Source: [Pseudopropionibacterium] massiliense (GTDB lineage: Bacteria; Actinomycetota; Actinomycetes; Propionibacteriales; Propionibacteriaceae). Taken from it: a stretch of 64,000 nt of DNA. Both the position numbers and the translations under genes were made by a program. The notes beneath the pieces are model-generated. The model was not told the DNA's origin. It saw nothing but the letters and a program-made list of their open reading frames with translations, and did no database searches. Each line of letters begins with the position of its first letter. Positions within the stretch are counted from its first letter, which is position 1. The stretch spans positions 1,204,764 through 1,268,763 of the forward strand of contig NZ_LR027842.1 in the NCBI RefSeq assembly GCF_900607225.1. The letters run 5' to 3'. This document shows, in pieces, positions 56,789 through 64,000 of this stretch.

Positions 56789-59572
56789 TCAGGTGGAGCG
56801 GGCCGGGTGGGTTGCCAACAGCTCGGCCAGGCTCATGGCCTCGCGGCCCGCCAACCCCTTCAGCTGGGTCTGGCAGCTGAAACCGTCGGCCAGGACCATG
56901 GCCTCCGGGTTGGCCGCCACCGCGGGGCCGAGGTCGTGTTCGAAGACCTTCACGCTCACCTCGTGGTGGCCGATCTCGACACCGAAGTTCCCGGCCAGCC
57001 CGCAGCAGCCGCCCACCTGCACCAGTTCGGCCCCCGTCGCCTTCAAGAGGGTCCGGTCCGCCTGCCATCCGATCACGGAGGCGTGGTGGCAGTGGGGCTG
57101 GGCGACGATGGTGTGACCGGTGAGGTCCGGGGGCAGGAAGTCGGGATCCCCGGTGAGGAACTCCGCCAGGGTCAGGACCTTGCCCTTCAACGCCTTCACG
57201 TTGGTGTCCCCGGGCAGCAGCTCGGGCGCATCGGAACGCCACACGCTGGTGCAGCTCGGCTCCACCCCGACGATGGGGATGCCCTGCTCGACGAACGGCG
57301 CCAGTACGGCGGCGGCGTGCCTGAGCTGGCGGCGGGCGCCGTCGAGCTGGCCGGTGGATATCCAGGTCAGGCCGCAGCAGGCCTTCTCGTCCAGCGCACG
57401 GGGTTCGTAGCCGAGGCGGGCCAGGACCTGCACCACCGCGGCGAAGGAGTTCGACTCGAAGCAGTCGCTGAACGAATCCACCCAGATCAGGACGGGCCCC
57501 TTGCCCCCACCCTTCGGCAGCGTGGTGCGGCGGCGGGCGGAACGCGACGCGAAACGCGGGATCTGCCGCCGCCCGTCGACCCCGGCGGCCCATTTCATCA
57601 GGCTCCCCAACCCGGGGGCGGCACCGACGACGTTGATGAGCGGCCCGATGCCGGGGAGTTTCGTGATGAGACGCCCCCAGCGCGGCAGCCAACCCAGGGA
57701 GTAGTGGTTGCGGGGCCGCAACCGCCCCTTGAGGCGTTCGTGGGTGACGCGCGACTTGTAGGCGGCCATGTCGATCCCGGTGGGGCAGTCACGGGAACAG
57801 CCCTTGCAGGACAGGCACAGATCGAGGGCCTCCGCCACCTCCCGTGAACGCCAGCCGTCCGTGATGAGGGAACCGTTGACCATTTCCTGCAACGCCCTGG
57901 CCCGGCCCCGCGTGGAGTCCTTCTCGTCGCGGGTGGCCTGATAGCTCGGGCACATCACCCCGCCCGCGGCGGTGGTGTTGGACAGGCACTTGCCGACCCC
58001 GGAGCACTGGTGCACCCGGGCCACGAACTCGGGATCCTCCAGGTTCAGGGGGGAAACGGTCGCCGCCACCATCCGCAGGTTGGAGTCGGTGGGTTCGGGA
58101 TCGACCAGCACACCCGGGTTGAGCAGGTTCCCGGGGTCGAACAGGTGCTTGACCGCGGCGAACAGTTTCAGTGCCTCGGGGGAGTACATCCTCGGCAGCA
58201 GTTCCGAACGGGCGCGCCCGTCGCCGTGCTCACCGGACATCGAACCGCCGTGGGAGGCCACCATCTCGGCGGCCTCCAGCATGAAGGCGCGGTACCGGGC
58301 CCGGCCGTCGGGCGCCTCGAAGGGGAAGTCGATGCGGGCGTGGACGCAGCCGTCTCCGAAGTGCCCGTAGGGAAGCGAGTGCAGGCCGTGCCGGGCCAGG
58401 AGGGCCTCGAAGTCGCGCAGGTAGTCGCCCAGGTGTTCCGGGGGCACGGCCGCGTCCTCCCAGCTCCCGTAGGCGGGTTTGTCCAGCGACACCCCGGCCA
58501 GTCCTGCCCCGTCGGCCCGCAGCTTCCACAGCGATGCAGCCTGCTCCTGGTCCTCGACGATCCACCCGGCCCGGGTCGCGGCCTCGGCGAGGAGTGCCTC
58601 GGCGCGGTCGCGGATCTCCGCGGGATCCTCCCCGGCGAGTTCGACGAACATCCAGCCCTCGCCCGCGGGCAGCCGGCCGACGGAATCGGCACCCCGTTTG
58701 CGGATCACCACGTCCACGATGCGCCGGTCCAGGCCCTCGCAAGCGGTGGGGCGGAACTTCAACAGCCGGGAGATGTCGTCCCCGGCGCGATCCATCGACG
58801 GGTAGCCGAGCGTCACCATGATGCGATGCGAGGGGTCGGGGCTCAGACGCACCGTGGCCCGGGTGATGATTCCCAGGGTGCCCTCGGTGCCGGCGAAGAA
58901 CTTCGCCACGTCGAACTTCTTCTCCGGCAGCAGGTGTTCCATCGAATACCCGGAGACCTGCCGGGAGAAGCGGCCGAACTCGGTGCGGATCACACCCAGG
59001 TTGGCCATCACCAGTGAACGCAGCTCGGGGAAGTCGTCGCGGCCCAGGACCCGCAGCTGGCCGTGGCCGTCGATGATCTCCAGCTCCGCCACGTTGTCGG
59101 ACATGCGGCCGTAGCCGAGGGCCCGCGGCCCGCAGGCGTTGTTCCCGATCATCCCGCCGACGGTGCAGCGTGACGAGGTGGACGGGTCCGGGCCGAGCCT
59201 CAGGCCGTGTGGGGAGGCCGCTCGCTGGAGGGTTTCCTGCACCACTCCCGGGTCGATCACGGCGGTGCGGGTTCGTTCGTCGACGACGTGGATGCGGTTC
59301 AGGTGCTTGGCGACATCTATCACGAGGCCCGCGCCGACCGCGTTGCCCGCACACGAGGTTCCCGCTCCACGTACGGTGATGGGGAGGCGACAGCTCAGGG
59401 CAGCTCGCACGAGAGCGATCAACTGGTCGCGGTTCTCGGGGCGGGCAACGGCCAAGGGAGGCACGCGGTAGAGGGAGGCGTCGGAGGAGTAGATGCCCCG
59501 GGTGAGAAGCGATTCGTCCAGCAGGTTTGTCAGGTCTCCGAGTCGGTCACGAAGCAGCTCGACTGGGTTCAC
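56789..59572 (-). CDS. FAD-linked oxidase fused to Fe-S domain (D-lactate/glycolate dehydrogenase type)
   Basis: 927 residues. The N-terminal FAD_binding_4 domain (PITVRGAGTSCAGNAVG, TVGGMIGNNACGPRAL), an FAD-oxidase C-terminal domain, a ferredoxin-like region with CLSCKGCSRDCPTGID preceded by GVGKCL, and C-terminal CCG domains (KACCGLTW, GGCCGLAGNFG). This fusion is found in Dld-II-type D-lactate and related 2-hydroxyacid dehydrogenases feeding quinones. The GTG start overlaps the MarR stop (GTGA). A lactate-using role would suit a propionic-acid-type metabolism, but the substrate is inferred. Confidence 0.9.
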   Translation of the reverse strand: MNPVELLRDRLGDLTNLLDESLLTRGIYSSDASLYRVPPLAVARPENRDQLIALVRAALSCRLPITVRGAGTSCAGNAVGAGLVIDVAKHLNRIHVVDERTRTAVIDPGVVQETLQRAASPHGLRLGPDPSTSSRCTVGGMIGNNACGPRALGYGRMSDNVAELEIIDGHGQLRVLGRDDFPELRSLVMANLGVIRTEFGRFSRQVSGYSMEHLLPEKKFDVAKFFAGTEGTLGIITRATVRLSPDPSHRIMVTLGYPSMDRAGDDISRLLKFRPTACEGLDRRIVDVVIRKRGADSVGRLPAGEGWMFVELAGEDPAEIRDRAEALLAEAATRAGWIVEDQEQAASLWKLRADGAGLAGVSLDKPAYGSWEDAAVPPEHLGDYLRDFEALLARHGLHSLPYGHFGDGCVHARIDFPFEAPDGRARYRAFMLEAAEMVASHGGSMSGEHGDGRARSELLPRMYSPEALKLFAAVKHLFDPGNLLNPGVLVDPEPTDSNLRMVAATVSPLNLEDPEFVARVHQCSGVGKCLSNTTAAGGVMCPSYQATRDEKDSTRGRARALQEMVNGSLITDGWRSREVAEALDLCLSCKGCSRDCPTGIDMAAYKSRVTHERLKGRLRPRNHYSLGWLPRWGRLITKLPGIGPLINVVGAAPGLGSLMKWAAGVDGRRQIPRFASRSARRRTTLPKGGGKGPVLIWVDSFSDCFESNSFAAVVQVLARLGYEPRALDEKACCGLTWISTGQLDGARRQLRHAAAVLAPFVEQGIPIVGVEPSCTSVWRSDAPELLPGDTNVKALKGKVLTLAEFLTGDPDFLPPDLTGHTIVAQPHCHHASVIGWQADRTLLKATGAELVQVGGCCGLAGNFGVEIGHHEVSVKVFEHDLGPAVAANPEAMVLADGFSCQTQLKGLAGREAMSLAELLATHPARST

Positions 59573-60033
59573 GGATGTTCATCGTAGTCCGGTACTGCCA
59601 GGATGGCGTCGCAGGCGCGGCCCAGGGCCGCCAGGTCCTCTGGTGTGACGGCGTCTATCAGGATCCGGCGCACCGCTGCAACGTGTCCGGGGGCGACCTG
59701 GGTCAGGAAACGCATTCCTTCCGCGGTCAGCGATGCAAGTACCCCTCGCCCGTCGTCGGCGCAGTTGGCGCGTTCCGCATGCCCCCGGGCCTCAAGACGC
59801 TTGACCGTGTGCGTCAAACGGGAACGCGACTGGCTGACCGCATGGGCGAGCTCACTCATTCGTAACTGCTGGCCCGGGGCTTCCGAGAGCGTAACGAGTA
59901 TCTCGTATTCCGCCAGATCCAGACCGGCCAGCCGGAGGTCCGCGTCGAGGTAACTCTGTATGCGATGAGTGGCCCGAAGCCAGGCACGCCAGGTCCGCTG
60001 CTGATCGTCGTCTAACCATTCAACCTTGGTCAC
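59569..60033 (-). CDS. MarR family transcriptional regulator
   Basis: About 154 residues with a winged helix (LAEYEILVTLSEAPGQQLR, SELAHAVSQSRSRLTHTVKR, then the wing ADDGRGVLASLT). It overlaps the oxidase gene and is divergent from the acyl-CoA synthetase, so it may control both. GTG 60033 is the family start. A TAGGAT -10 box at 60042-60047 lies so close that the transcript is probably leaderless. Confidence 0.9.
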   Translation of the reverse strand: MTKVEWLDDDQQRTWRAWLRATHRIQSYLDADLRLAGLDLAEYEILVTLSEAPGQQLRMSELAHAVSQSRSRLTHTVKRLEARGHAERANCADDGRGVLASLTAEGMRFLTQVAPGHVAAVRRILIDAVTPEDLAALGRACDAILAVPDYDEHP

Positions 60034-60136
60034 AGTTCGCAATCCTAACCATGGGGATGGTCCTTTCGTGGCCAGTTGTGTAAAGACCTCCATAATTCGG
60101 TTAGGCTCGCAACGCCGTGTCCCTTAGGAGTGTTTG
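60034..60136. promoter_or_regulatory. Divergent promoter region of marR and acyl-CoA synthetase genes
   Basis: CCTAACC (60044-60050) and GGTTAGG (60099-60105) form an inverted pair 48 bases apart. Each overlaps a plausible -10 box: TAGGAT for marR on the minus strand and TAGGCT for the rightward gene at 60102-60107. A related CGCAA follows or precedes both. The symmetry suggests shared binding by MarR. Confidence 0.4.
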
Positions 60137-61966
60137 ATGAGTCTTCAAGAAGAACTGCTCGGCTTTGCCGGTTCGGTCGGCGACATGTTCCGCCGTCGGG
60201 TGGCCGAGACCCCCGACGGTCTGGCCTTTCTGGACCCTGACCGTGCACCGGAAGGCCCGAACACCTGGTCCGGGTACACCTGGGCTGAGTCGAGGGCTTT
60301 GGTCGATCAGCTGGCTGCCGGTCTGCTGGCCCGAGGGCTGGCCCGGGAACAAAGGGTGGGGATCATCTCCACAACCCGGCTCGAGTGGATCCTGCTCGAC
60401 CTGGCCGTGGCCTGTGCGGCCGGGGCCACCACGACGGTCTATCCGAACACCGCTGCGGGTGACGTGGAGTTCATCCTGGAGGACTCGGGAACCTGCGTCG
60501 CGGTGGTCGAGGACGCTGCCCAGCTGGCCAAGGTGGAGGCCAGTCCCGTCCTGAAGGAGAGCATCCACACCATCGTCGTCATCGACGCCGCCCACGTGGA
60601 GCTGAACGACCGGGTCATCTCCTACACACAGTTGCAGCTGATCGGCGCGGAACTGTTGAAACAGAACCCCGGGGCCGTCGACGAGGCCATCGCATCCACC
60701 GATCGCGACACCCTCTCCACCCTCATCTACACGTCCGGGACGACGGGACAGCCGAAGGGGGTACGGCTCAACCACGCATCCTGGATCTACGAGGGCGCGG
60801 GAACCAAACACTGGAGGATCATCGACGACTCCGACCTGCAGTACCTGTGGCTGCCGCTCAGTCATGTCTTCGGGAAGGCGCTGATCGCCTGCCAGATCGC
60901 CTACGGGTTCGCGTCCGCGGTGGACGGACGGATCGACCGGATCGTCGACGGCCTGGGGGAGGTCAAACCGACGTTCATGTGCGGTGCGCCCCGCATCTTC
61001 GAGAAGGTGCGGGCCGCCGTCATGACCGCGAACACGGGCGTGAAGGGTCGGATTTCCCGCTGGGCCTTCGCCGTGGGGCGCGATTCACGTGGCTACCGGC
61101 TGGCGGGGCGCCCGATGCCCGGTGCCCTGGCGTTGAAGTACCGGCTGGCCGACGCCCTGGTGTTCTCCAGGCTCAAGGCGAGGCTCGGGGGGCGGATGAA
61201 GTTCATGATCTCCGGATCGGCGAAACTTTCCGCCCAGGTTCAGGAGTGGTTCTACTCCGCGGGCCTGCTGATAGTCGAGGGTTACGGATCCACGGAAACC
61301 TCCGCCATCGCCTTCCTCAACGTCCCGGCCGAGCCGCGTTTCGGGTCGGTCGGCAAGGTGATGCCGGGCATCGAGACGAAACTCGCCGAGGACGGGGAGG
61401 TGCTGCTGCGCGGCCCCATCGTCACCCCCGGGTACCACAATCTTCCGGACATCACCGCGGAGGTGTTCAGCGACGGCTGGTACCACACCGGTGACCTGGG
61501 AGAGTTCGACGCCGAGGGCAACCTGACCATCACCGACCGCAAGAAGGATCTGTTCAAGACCTCGGGTGGCAAGTACGTCGCCCCACAGAAGGTGGAGGGC
61601 GCGATCACCGCGAACATCCCCTACATCTCGCAGGCCATCGCCGTGGGTGACGGACGCAAGTACTGTTCAGCGCTGCTGGTGCTCGACCCGGCCCTGCTCC
61701 GGACCTGGGCCGAGAAACGCCAGCTCGGGCACCTCAGCTATGCCGAACTCAGTCAGCGACCCGAGATCCGGGCCTCGATCGAGAAGCAGATGGCGAAGGC
61801 CAACGCGCGCCTCGAGCGTTGGGAGACCGTGAAACGATTCGCGATCCTCGATCACGAGTTGACCGTGGACAACGACGGTGTCACCCCCAACATGAAGATT
61901 CGCCGCGCCGCGGTGACGAAACGCTACGGCGACATCGTCGATTCGCTCTACGACGCGGAGGAGTGA
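60137..61966 (+). CDS. Long-chain acyl-CoA synthetase (AMP-forming)
   Basis: 609 residues of the ANL superfamily. The phosphate loop YTSGTTGQPKGV, the adenine motif EGYGSTETSA, the TGD motif in WYHTGDLGEFD and the hinge TDRKKDLFKTSGGKYVAPQ with its following Lys region match FadD15-type enzymes. It activates fatty acids as CoA esters. ATG 60137 follows TTAGGAG. A thioesterase follows 1 base after the stop, and an exact 79-bp part (61474-61552) recurs at 62989-63067. Confidence 0.93.
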   Translation: MSLQEELLGFAGSVGDMFRRRVAETPDGLAFLDPDRAPEGPNTWSGYTWAESRALVDQLAAGLLARGLAREQRVGIISTTRLEWILLDLAVACAAGATTTVYPNTAAGDVEFILEDSGTCVAVVEDAAQLAKVEASPVLKESIHTIVVIDAAHVELNDRVISYTQLQLIGAELLKQNPGAVDEAIASTDRDTLSTLIYTSGTTGQPKGVRLNHASWIYEGAGTKHWRIIDDSDLQYLWLPLSHVFGKALIACQIAYGFASAVDGRIDRIVDGLGEVKPTFMCGAPRIFEKVRAAVMTANTGVKGRISRWAFAVGRDSRGYRLAGRPMPGALALKYRLADALVFSRLKARLGGRMKFMISGSAKLSAQVQEWFYSAGLLIVEGYGSTETSAIAFLNVPAEPRFGSVGKVMPGIETKLAEDGEVLLRGPIVTPGYHNLPDITAEVFSDGWYHTGDLGEFDAEGNLTITDRKKDLFKTSGGKYVAPQKVEGAITANIPYISQAIAVGDGRKYCSALLVLDPALLRTWAEKRQLGHLSYAELSQRPEIRASIEKQMAKANARLERWETVKRFAILDHELTVDNDGVTPNMKIRRAAVTKRYGDIVDSLYDAEE

Positions 61967-61967
61967 C

Positions 61968-62816
61968 GTGTTCCGCACCACGATCGCTCTGCGCTGGTCC
62001 GACCTCGACGCCCAGGGACACGTCAACAACGCCGTCATCGCCGACTACCTCCAGGAGGCGCGAACCGCGTTCTTCAGGGCCGGACCGTGTTCCGGACTGC
62101 TCGATTCCGGGGTCGTGGTGGTCGGCCACCGGATCAGCTATCTGGCGCCGATCAGCTACTCGGAGGCCGGGATCGGTGCGGACGTGGTGATCGCCCGGTT
62201 GGGCGGGGCCCGCTTCGACGTTTCCTACACGCTCTTCCAGGACGCGACCCCGGTGGTCCGGGCCGTGACGGTGCTGTGCCCCTTCGACTTCGATGCCCAG
62301 CAACCGGCCCGTCTCGCCCTGACCGACCGGGAATGGCTGGCGGATCACGAGGCCGATGTGGAGCCTCTGCGCCACATCGACGTCCCGGAGCTCGGCAGGA
62401 ACGGGTCGGTGACACCCTGCCCGGTGCGCTGGTCTGACCTGGACTCCTACGGTCATGTCAACAACGTCAAGGTCCTCGACTACCTGATGCAGGCCAGGAT
62501 TGCCGCCACCACATCGTGGAGCCCCGCGATGGCGCGTTCCGGAACCAGCGAGTCCAGGTTGAACTGGCTGATCGCCCGGCAGGACGTCGACTACATCAAC
62601 CAGATCACCCATCGACTGGCACCGTACGCGGTGCGTACCGCTCCCGCTTCCCTGGGCCGAACCTCCGTGGTTCTCGCAGCCGAGATCTTCAACCCCGACG
62701 ACGGAACCACCTTCGCCCGCGGCCGCACCGTCCTGGTCGCCGCGGACGGGACGGGAAAACCCGTCGAGCTCCCGGAGGAGGTTCGGCAGGACCTGTCGGG
62801 GAGGGTCATCGGCTGA
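61968..62816 (+). CDS. Tandem hotdog acyl-CoA thioesterase
   Basis: 282 residues with two 4HBT-type hotdog units, each opening with the same motif: RWSDLDAQGHVNN near residue 9 and RWSDLDSYGHVNN near residue 154. The Asp in this motif is the usual catalytic residue. It probably hydrolyses acyl-CoA products related to the synthetase upstream, with which it is co-transcribed (GTG 61968 just after its stop). Confidence 0.9.
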   Translation: MFRTTIALRWSDLDAQGHVNNAVIADYLQEARTAFFRAGPCSGLLDSGVVVVGHRISYLAPISYSEAGIGADVVIARLGGARFDVSYTLFQDATPVVRAVTVLCPFDFDAQQPARLALTDREWLADHEADVEPLRHIDVPELGRNGSVTPCPVRWSDLDSYGHVNNVKVLDYLMQARIAATTSWSPAMARSGTSESRLNWLIARQDVDYINQITHRLAPYAVRTAPASLGRTSVVLAAEIFNPDDGTTFARGRTVLVAADGTGKPVELPEEVRQDLSGRVIG

Positions 62817-62844
62817 GAGCTCACCAGCAGATGGGGCGACCGTG

Positions 62845-62880
62845 GCGGAACCACACCCGGTGGCGTCCGGGTGGGGCCGC
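62845..62880. terminator. Hairpin between thioesterase and LysR genes
   Basis: CCACACCCGG (62851-62860) pairs with CCGGGTGGGG (62867-62876) with one mismatch, and GCGG/CCGC extends the stem past a two-base bulge. It sits between convergent genes and could end both. Confidence 0.5.
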
Positions 62881-63805
62881 TCACAGTTCCTGGACCAGGG
62901 CGACGGAGGGGATCAGGGCGTGCGCCAAGGCCTCCAGGGTCGCCGCGCGGGGTGATGTACGGAGCCACACCAGTGCGATGTCCCGGCTCGGCTGGTACCA
63001 CACCGGTGACCTGGGAGAGTTCGACGCCGAGGGCAACCTGACCATCACCGACCGCAAGAAGGATCTGGTCAAGGCCTGCGCAGCACCAGGCCGGGGGTCG
63101 GCGGGACGGGGGGCAGGACCGTCATGGCCGGCAGCAGGCTGAGGCCGCCGCCGGACGCGATCATGTGACGCATGGTCTCGAGGCTCGTGGCGCGGTAGTC
63201 CTTCCGCAGTCGGACCCGGTGCTCGGCGGCCCACCACTGCACCTGCCCCCCCAGGCAGTGTCCCTCGTCCAGGACCAGCAACTCGTGCTCGGCCACGCGG
63301 GCCGGTGGTGTGGGGGGTGTGTCCTTGAGCCCCGCAGCCGGCCCGTCGGCCAGTGGATGTCCGGTGGGGGTGGCCAGGACGAACTCCTCACGGAAGAGGG
63401 GGCGCACCTCCATGTGGGGGTCATCGACGGGCACGGCGATCAGCGCGGCGTCCAGCCCGCCCGAGTGCAGCATCGTCACCAGCTGGTGGGTTCTCTCCTC
63501 GGTCAGCAGTAGCCGGAGATTCGGGAAACGCTCCCCGACGTTGGGTAGCACGTGGGGCAGCAGATACGGACCGAGGGTGGGGAAAACCCCCAGTCGCAAC
63601 TCGGTGGTCGCACCTGCCGCTTCCTTGGCGATCACCCGTATCGCCTCGGCCTCGGCCAGTACCGTCCTGGCCCGCTCCACCACCCGTTGACCGGTTGGGG
63701 TCAATACCGGGCGGGACGCGGCGCGGTCGATCAGGACGACGCCGAGTTCCTCCTCGAGTTTGCGCAGCTGGACCGACAGGGTCGGCTGCGAGACGCCACA
63801 GGCGG
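62881..63805 (-). pseudogene. LysR-family regulator interrupted by a copied 79-bp fragment; 5' end lost
   Basis: The order is a helix-turn-helix (GVSQPTLSVQLRKLEEELG), an effector domain up to PTPGLVLRRP at 63070, an exact copy of acyl-CoA synthetase DNA (62989-63067), then the natural C-terminus PSRDIALVWLRTSPRAATLE to the stop at 62881. The insert brings a stop codon. LDEGHCLGGQ resembles the redox loop of OxyR (GHCLRDQ), but the second Cys is absent. The first 15-20 residues are lost in unreadable G/C runs beyond 63805. The break may be real or an assembly fault. Confidence 0.75.
62989..63067 (+). repeat. Exact 79-bp duplicate of acyl-CoA synthetase internal sequence
   Basis: Identical to 61474-61552, which encodes the TGD-to-hinge region of the acyl-CoA synthetase, in the same orientation and 1515 bases apart. 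Similarity continues for a few bases (TCAAG) with single mismatches. The copy lies within the LysR gene and has no inverted ends or target duplication. Confidence 0.95.
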
Positions 63806-64000
63806 TGGGCGCCCCGCGGGGAAACCCCCCCGCGGCCCCCCCCCCCCCGGACCCCCCAACCCCCCCGCGCCTTGCCCGGCCGGTGCCAGGGGGGGGGGGG
63901 TGGGCTCCCCCCCCCCCGCGGGCACAAGAGATTAGGACGGGGGCGGCGCCGGGGCCCCCGCCGCCCCCCGGATGGACACGAGCGTGTTTGAGGGGGGGGG
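63806..64000. other. Low-quality G/C homopolymer sequence at window end
   Basis: Runs of 8-14 C or G in quick succession, unlike anything else in the window, with no codon structure. It coincides with the missing start of the LysR gene. This looks like a sequencing artefact at a contig end rather than biology. Confidence 0.8.

Noticed and set aside
63353..63991. Plus-strand frames across the LysR region and the homopolymer end
   Set aside because: Antisense to LysR and extended through artefact-like G/C runs.

Overview
The window is high-GC DNA from a Gram-positive actinobacterium. It carries a complete division and cell-wall (dcw) cluster with sepF and a wag31-type divIVA, a DAP-type MurE (DNPR motif), an ANTAR response regulator of the PdtaR type, and the order pyk-pdtaR-polA-rpsA-coaE-uvrB-uvrA known from mycobacteria. 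Together with the class F sortase and the D-lactate/glycolate oxidase, this fits a Propionibacteriaceae-like genome, but the family is inference. Both ends are ragged: the first gene is cut by the left edge, and the last 200 bases are G/C homopolymer runs that look like a poor contig end.

Layout. 1-9.5 kb: the 3' part of a UPF0182 membrane protein, convergent with a leftward series of moxR ATPase, DUF58, TgpA-like transglutaminase, DUF3040 and an active/inactive pair of M16 proteases. 9.6-26.9 kb: the dcw cluster mraZ-rsmH-ftsL-ftsI-murE-murF-mraY-murD-ftsW-murG-murC-ftsQ-ftsZ-sepF-yggT-divIVA, mostly joined by 4-bp stop/start overlaps and preceded by an array of about seven TGGRG boxes, one per helical turn, that looks like the MraZ operator. 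27-30.3 kb: traR/dksA-type zinc finger protein, lspA, rluD, pyk, a strong terminator and tRNA-Leu(CAA). 30.5-36.7 kb: pdtaR, a hotdog thioesterase, polA, sortase F and rpsA. 36.7-37.6 kb: an AT-richer spacer with two copies of a 79-bp mobile repeat. 37.6-42.1 kb: gcvT-gcvH-gcvP behind a tandem glycine riboswitch. 42.2-50.3 kb: ABM-domain protein, coaE, uvrB, a decayed gene duplication, an exported LppU-like protein, a DinB/MDMPI-fold protein and uvrA. 50.5-55.6 kb: a two-component system, an ABC exporter, PadR and a CPBP membrane protease. 55.6-64 kb: a broken DUF4143 ATPase, an FAD/Fe-S oxidase with its MarR regulator, a divergent acyl-CoA synthetase and thioesterase, and an interrupted LysR gene.

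The most interesting part is 36.7-37.5 kb. Two 79-bp elements with matching inverted-repeat ends, each flanked by its own 3-bp target duplication (CAT and CTT), lie in opposite orientation and align without gaps at about 76% identity. The second sits inside a small gene. Removing it with one CTT restores in frame a 59-residue peptide with a textbook signal peptide and a mature part of about 29 residues. A two-membrane-helix protein starts 6 bases after its stop. This looks like a short secreted-peptide/membrane-partner unit broken by a MITE-like element.

A second oddity is an exact 79-bp copy of part of the acyl-CoA synthetase gene inside the LysR gene 1.5 kb away, next to the poor-quality end, so assembly error must be considered.
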